In this document: positions 29,988 to 33,182 of the stretch, one piece after another
Numbering within the stretch: the stretch's first letter is position 1
Layout: every line of letters starts with the position of its first letter
IMG/VR virus record: IMGVR_UViG_3300025896_000104
Span: 1 to 33,182 of that record
Length of the DNA: 33,182 nt
Origin: a virus
Strand: one strand, 5' to 3'
Notes under the pieces: generated by a model
The model's database searches: none
Seen by the model: only the letters and a program-made list of their open reading frames with translations
Told to the model about the DNA's origin: nothing
Program-made: the position numbers and the translations under genes

Positions 29988-31106
29988 ATGACAATCGCAT
30001 ACTCAGGTGACAGTATCACCTTCCCAGATACAAGCGTACAGAATACAGCGCCAAAGGTTGGCATGGTTAACCGCATCATCAACGGCGCGATGGTGATCGA
30101 CCAGCGGAATGCTGGGGCTAGTGTGACGAACATCGTTGGTGTCATTTTTCCAGTTGATCGTTTTAACTGCTATGGAGACCAAGCATCAAAGTTTTCCGGT
30201 CAACGGTCTTCAATAGCGCCAACAGGTTTTGTAAACTCATTGGTCATTACTTCGTTGGCTGCTTACTCTGTTCCGGCTGGTGAAATATTTGTAGCACGGC
30301 AAGTAATTGAAGGGTTCAACGTAGCAGACCTTGGCTGGGGAACCGCATTGGCGTCAACTGTGACGTTGTCATTCTGGGTGCGTTCTAGCTTGACGGGCAC
30401 TTTCGGTGGTTCAGTGCAAAACAGCGCTCAAAACAGGGCGTATCCTTTTACATACATCATCAGCGCAGCTAATACATGGGAACAGAAAACAGTAATTATT
30501 CCGGGAGATACGTCGGGTTCTTGGTTAAGTACAAATGGTGTTGGACTTACGGTAAACCTCGGTTTGGGGGTGGGTACAACCTATAGCGGTACTGCCGGAG
30601 CATGGGCTGGGGCAGCTTACTACGGTGCCACAGGAGCCACCAGCGTAGTAGGCACAGCCGGAGCCACCTTCTACATCACAGGCGTACAGCTAGAAAAAGG
30701 CAGCACAGCCACCAGCTTTGATTACCGGCCTTATGGTACTGAGTTGGCGCTGTGCCAGCGGTATTACTCAAAATCGTTTGATGTAGCTGTCGCGCCAACA
30801 GATGCAGTAGCAGGTACGGATACTATTTTTGCCCCTTATGACGTAAATTCTGGGCAAGCAGCAGCGATTTTTTTCCCTACAAATATGCGTGCAACTCCAA
30901 CTATCATTTTTTACCGCACAAGTGGGAAAGGTATTACCAATGGGCAATGGGCCACCTATGACGGAGCTGCTTGGGTTTCTTTTACACTAACTGCCAGCAA
31001 TGCAAACTCATTAAATTTCACAGTTGTAGGAACAAGGGCTTCTGCGTTTACCGCAAAACAAGCCTTGCTAGTTTCTGGAAATTACACAGTAGCAGCAGAA
31101 CTCTAA
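29988..31106 (+). CDS. Tail fibre / receptor-binding protein (372 aa)
   Basis: The 372-residue protein opens TIAYSGDSITFPDTSVQNTA. It then has MVNRIINGAMVIDQRNAGASV and a carbohydrate-binding-like beta sandwich (VTLSFWVRSSLTGTFGGSVQN ... ATFYITGVQLEKGSTATSFDYRPYGTELALCQRYYSKSF, about 125-265), a module widespread in phage fibres. The last 100 residues form another beta domain. It is the best candidate for host-receptor binding, given its place last among the fibre genes and before an assembly-type gene. AT-richer than the head genes. No variable repeat or reverse transcriptase is associated with it. Confidence 0.7.
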   Translation: MTIAYSGDSITFPDTSVQNTAPKVGMVNRIINGAMVIDQRNAGASVTNIVGVIFPVDRFNCYGDQASKFSGQRSSIAPTGFVNSLVITSLAAYSVPAGEIFVARQVIEGFNVADLGWGTALASTVTLSFWVRSSLTGTFGGSVQNSAQNRAYPFTYIISAANTWEQKTVIIPGDTSGSWLSTNGVGLTVNLGLGVGTTYSGTAGAWAGAAYYGATGATSVVGTAGATFYITGVQLEKGSTATSFDYRPYGTELALCQRYYSKSFDVAVAPTDAVAGTDTIFAPYDVNSGQAAAIFFPTNMRATPTIIFYRTSGKGITNGQWATYDGAAWVSFTLTASNANSLNFTVVGTRASAFTAKQALLVSGNYTVAAEL

Positions 31107-31108
31107 TC

Positions 31109-31396
31109 ATGTACAAACTAAACCAATCCACCAGTATCACCCGCCTGTCTGACGGTGCAAGCATTCCCGCTGACGAAGCCAATACCGACTATGCAGCTTA
31201 TCTAGTATGGCTCTCAGAAGGCAACACGCCAGACCCTGCTGACATTCCACCAGCACCAACATATCAAGAGCTACGTGCAGCAGCTTATCCACCCATCCAT
31301 GATTACCTTGACGGGATCGTGAAGGGTGACGCTGCGCAGGTTCAGGCTTATGTCGATGCTTGTCTTGCAGTTAAATCGGAGTACCCAAAATCATGA
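31109..31396 (+). CDS. Fibre-assembly-type small protein
   Basis: ATG at 31109 opens a 95-residue protein: MYKLNQSTSITRLSDGASIPADEANTDYAAYLVWLSEGNTPDPADIPPAPTYQELRAAAYPPIHDYLDGIVKGDAAQVQAYVDACLAVKSEYP. The N-terminal half is the common xxITRLSDGAxIPxDxxNxDYxxYLxWLxEGN pattern found right after fibre genes. The C-terminal half resembles tail-fibre assembly domains. It is likely a fibre chaperone or a small fibre-associated protein. An upstream open frame lies inside the fibre gene and is discarded. It overlaps the next gene by ATGA. Confidence 0.7.
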   Translation: MYKLNQSTSITRLSDGASIPADEANTDYAAYLVWLSEGNTPDPADIPPAPTYQELRAAAYPPIHDYLDGIVKGDAAQVQAYVDACLAVKSEYPKS

Positions 31397-31731
31397 ACTA
31401 TGTCTACGCACTATTGATTGGCTTGGGTTCTACCTACGCCCTATGGGTTTTCTTTCTTGCCGTGATGAATTTAGCCCGTGCCAAAGACGCTGGACAACTT
31501 ACTGCAACAGCAAAGGCTCTGGGCTACCCGGTGCTGATCGTCGGCTATGTCTTAGACTGCTTTGTGAATATGACAGTGATGACTGTGCTGTTGCTTGAGA
31601 TTCCACAGGAAACTACTGTGACCTCTAGGCTCAGTCGGCATTTGAATGAAGGTGAAGGCTGGCGCAAAGCTATTGCGGCTTGGGTAGCTCCATTACTTGA
31701 TCCATATGATCCAAGCGGAAAGCACCTGTAA
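31393..31731 (+). CDS. Conserved phage membrane protein, unknown
   Basis: The 112-residue protein has two hydrophobic segments, about 3-26 (YVYALLIGLGSTYALWVFFLAVMN) and 45-70 (YPVLIVGYVLDCFVNMTVMTVLLLEI), then a soluble tail with SRLSRHLNEGEGWRKAIAAWVAPLLDPYDPSGKHL. I recall similar proteins near the lysis genes of many proteobacterial phages, without an assigned role. It could take part in lysis or superinfection exclusion. The start overlaps the previous stop and the stop overlaps the next start by one base. Confidence 0.65.
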   Translation: MNYVYALLIGLGSTYALWVFFLAVMNLARAKDAGQLTATAKALGYPVLIVGYVLDCFVNMTVMTVLLLEIPQETTVTSRLSRHLNEGEGWRKAIAAWVAPLLDPYDPSGKHL

Positions 31732-32012
31732 TGACTGAAGAGCCCGCCAAGAAACAGTGGTTCGACCCGACGATCAACCTCGGTCACATTTTGACCTTTC
31801 TGGGTTTTATTGCTGCCGGGTTTGCAGCGTGGTCAACGCTCGACAAACGGTTGACCATCATGGAAGAGACACGCGGCTTTCAACGCCAGGTCGATACAGC
31901 GCAAGACCAGCGCTCTCTGGACTCTTATTTGACCGTCAAAGAAACACTGGCGCGCATTGACCGCACCAACGAGCGTATCGCCGACCGGCTTGACAAACTA
32001 GGGGTGAGGTAA
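31731..32012 (+). CDS. Single-span membrane protein with coiled coil
   Basis: The 93-residue protein has one membrane segment at about 18-40 (GHILTFLGFIAAGFAAWSTL) followed by a charged coiled-coil helix to the end (RLTIMEETRGFQRQVDTAQDQRSLDSYLTVKETLARIDRTNERIADRLDKL). It sits directly before the endolysin, starts in a TAATG junction and ends one base before the endolysin ATG. A role in lysis (holin, antiholin or inner spanin-like) is possible from position and topology. No family is recognised. Confidence 0.6.
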   Translation: MTEEPAKKQWFDPTINLGHILTFLGFIAAGFAAWSTLDKRLTIMEETRGFQRQVDTAQDQRSLDSYLTVKETLARIDRTNERIADRLDKLGVR

Positions 32013-32477
32013 ATGGACTTCGACCAGGCATTCGAGCAGCTCATCGGCCATGAGGGCGGCTACGTCAACGACGCCCGCGACCCTGGGGGTGAGACTCAAT
32101 GGGGTGTCAGCAAGCGCAGCTACCCGGCAGTGGACATCAAGGCGCTCACCATGGACGGCGCCAAGGTGATCTACCGGCGCGACTTCTGGGCCAAGTGCCG
32201 GGCTGACGAACTACCAGCCGCTGTCCGGTTCGATGTGTTCGACGGCGCGGTGAACTCAGGTGTCGGCCAGTCGATCAAGTGGTTGCAGCTGGCCATCGGC
32301 ACAAACTCAGATGGCGCCCTTGGGCCTATGACATTGGCAGCATTGGCTGAACAGCAGCCGGCAGCCGTCGCCGCCCGCTACAACGGCCACCGGCTGCTGT
32401 TCATGACGGATCTCAAGAACTGGTCTGCATTCTCCGGTGGCTGGGCTCGGCGCATTGCCCTTAACTTGATTGGATAA
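32013..32477 (+). CDS. Endolysin, glycoside hydrolase 108 family
   Basis: The 154-residue protein starts FDQAFEQLIGHEGGYVNDARDPGGETQWGVSKRSYP, the GH108 lysozyme motif with Glu14 as the likely catalytic acid in HEGGY. Its C-terminal half (FDVFDGAVNSGVGQSIKWLQLAIGTNSDGALGPMTLAALAEQQ) is the peptidoglycan-binding-3 type domain. It cuts the glycan strands of the cell wall at the end of infection. There is no signal peptide, so it depends on a holin. Composition returns to GC-rich here. The holin gene starts two bases after its stop. Confidence 0.92.
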   Translation: MDFDQAFEQLIGHEGGYVNDARDPGGETQWGVSKRSYPAVDIKALTMDGAKVIYRRDFWAKCRADELPAAVRFDVFDGAVNSGVGQSIKWLQLAIGTNSDGALGPMTLAALAEQQPAAVAARYNGHRLLFMTDLKNWSAFSGGWARRIALNLIG

Positions 32478-32479
32478 AT

Positions 32480-32974
32480 ATGGACTGGCTCAAGATGATT
32501 GCCCCGACCCTGGCCACGGCCATCGGGGGGCCGTTCGGGACCATGGCCTACGGCTTGGCGGCCAAGGTGATGGCCATCACGCCAGAAGAAGCGCAGCGGA
32601 CAATTGAGTCCGGCAAGCTGACGGCCGAGCAGATCGCCAGCGTGCAGCTCGCCGAGATCGAGATCAAGGCCAAGGCCCAGGAGCTCGGCCTGGACTTCGC
32701 CAAGGTGGCGGCCGACGACCGCAAGTCAGCGCGTGACATGCAGACCACCACCCGGTCGATGTTGCCGCCGATCTTGGCTATCCTGGTGACGCTGGGGTTC
32801 TTCGGCATCCTCATCGGCATGATGACCAAGACCTTCGTCACCAGCGACGCGCTGCTGCTCATGCTCGGCTCGCTGGGTACAGCTTGGACTGGCATCATCG
32901 CGTTTTATTTCGGCAGCTCGGCCGGCTCGCAGGCCAAGAACGAGCTGCTCAGCAAGGCGCCTGCGGTGAAGTAA
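32480..32974 (+). CDS. Holin of the 3TM (gene-transfer-release) type
   Basis: The 164-residue protein has a hydrophobic N-terminus (about 5-32), a charged helix (35-90) with EAQRTIESGKLTAEQIASVQLAEIEIKAKAQELGLDFAKVAADDRKSARDM, and two strong membrane segments at about 94-115 and 122-145. This is the pattern of the GTA-type 3TM holin family that frees endolysin. Placement right after the endolysin supports lysis. It is the last gene on the plus strand. No overlapping Rz/Rz1 spanin pair is seen within or after it. Confidence 0.75.
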   Translation: MDWLKMIAPTLATAIGGPFGTMAYGLAAKVMAITPEEAQRTIESGKLTAEQIASVQLAEIEIKAKAQELGLDFAKVAADDRKSARDMQTTTRSMLPPILAILVTLGFFGILIGMMTKTFVTSDALLLMLGSLGTAWTGIIAFYFGSSAGSQAKNELLSKAPAVK

Positions 32975-32984
32975 ATGCGCAGAA

Positions 32985-33014
32985 TATTAGACAGCGTCTA
33001 ATAAACGTCCAATA
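32985..33014. repeat. Three GTCYAATA octamers, two as an inverted pair
   Basis: TATTAGAC (32985-32992) and GTCTAATA (32996-33003) form a perfect 8-bp inverted repeat with a 3-base loop. GTCCAATA follows at 33007-33014 as a direct copy with one change. They lie between the last phage gene and the tRNA. Short clustered repeats like this could be arm-type sites for a tyrosine integrase, or a simple hairpin at the end of the holin transcript. Confidence 0.5.
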
Positions 33015-33032
33015 TCCAATCGAATAGGCAAG

Positions 33033-33065
33033 AAAAAAGCACCTAGCCTTTTGAGCTAAGTGCTT
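33033..33065 (-). terminator. Intrinsic terminator of the tRNA-Asn transcript
   Basis: On the minus strand AAGCAC-t-TAGC pairs with GCTA-g-GTGCTT (33037-33065, one internal mismatch), followed by a run of T (33033-33038 read leftward). It lies about 20 bases beyond the tRNA 3' end. In the plus direction no T-run follows, so it chiefly serves the tRNA. Confidence 0.8.
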
Positions 33066-33084
33066 GTTCTAGAACAGTAAATTC

Positions 33085-33160
33085 TGGCTCCTCGACCTGG
33101 GCTCGAACCAGGGACCTACGGATTAACAGTCCGGCGCTCTACCAACTGAGCTATCGAGGA
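33085..33160 (-). tRNA. tRNA-Asn (GTT), CCA encoded
   Basis: Read on the minus strand, the 76-base gene starts TCCTCGATAGCTCAGTTGG. It has the anticodon loop CTGTTAATC (anticodon GTT), a T-arm with GGTTCGAGCCC, and ends TCGAGGAG plus an encoded CCA. The acceptor stem TCCTCGA/TCGAGGA pairs fully. The 3' end faces the phage genes, the usual geometry for a prophage integrated at or near a tRNA 3' end. It has its own terminator, so it is probably the host gene at the right boundary; a phage-borne tRNA is less likely. Confidence 0.95.
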
Positions 33161-33182
33161 ATGAAGCCTCAGATTATAGCCT

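Noticed and set aside
29988-31106. A diversity-generating variable region in the last fibre gene
   Set aside because: No reverse transcriptase, template repeat or adenine-biased mismatched repeat is seen in the window.
33085-33160. The tRNA as a phage-borne translation helper
   Set aside because: It is on the opposite strand to the phage genes, at the very edge, with its own terminator and orientation typical of a host integration site.

Overview
The window reads as most of a temperate podovirus-type prophage in a betaproteobacterium, probably a member of the Comamonadaceae/Burkholderiales. This rests on the GC-rich coding style, on protein families typical of Burkholderiales phages, and on a tRNA-Asn(GTT) gene at the right edge. 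The virion genes resemble those of Bordetella phage BPP-1 (Bbp19-like protein, scaffold, HK97-type capsid protein, Bbp16-like cement protein) joined to T7-like tail and ejection genes. No integrase is visible. It may lie beyond the left end, which is a run of 20 G that looks like a contig-end artefact.

Layout. 1-673: leftward CI-like repressor and a divergent control region with two matching palindromes. 674-1670: rightward Cro/YdaS-like gene and small early genes. 1667-3096: replication pair, a DUF1376 (lambda O-like) protein followed by a P-like protein; iteron-like repeats inside the first gene suggest an origin. 3100-4669: tightly coupled small genes with RusA resolvase, NinB and a Ref-type nuclease. 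4670-5498: small unknowns, an HTH protein and a shortened GIY-YIG protein. 5492-7197: terminase. 7258-13378: cupin-like protein, two small proteins sharing a C-terminal motif, portal, staple-like protein, Bbp19-like protein, scaffold, capsid protein, cement protein and a small protein. 13450-16636: tail adaptor, tail nozzle, gp13/DUF2833-like protein. 16686-27018: ejection proteins, ending in a 2646-residue polyvalent protein with GNAT, two ADP-ribosyltransferase-like domains and a zincin-like HEGGH motif. 27140-31396: four tail-fibre genes and an assembly-type gene, AT-richer than the rest from about 28.1 kb. 31393-32974: lysis region with GH108 endolysin and 3TM holin. 32975-33182: short repeats, a leftward terminator and the tRNA.

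How it fits together. Repressor and Cro compete at the divergent operators. The early operon replicates and recombines the genome. Late genes follow in modules. The exact 12-mer GGTGCGCGTAAC lies on the plus strand just ahead of four modules: cupin/portal, Bbp19/scaffold/capsid, ejection proteins, and tail fibres. In three of the four the element continues with a second conserved block at fixed spacing and a hairpin. The remaining late gaps longer than 40 bases carry terminator hairpins. This looks like a dedicated late-gene control element and is the best candidate here for something undescribed.
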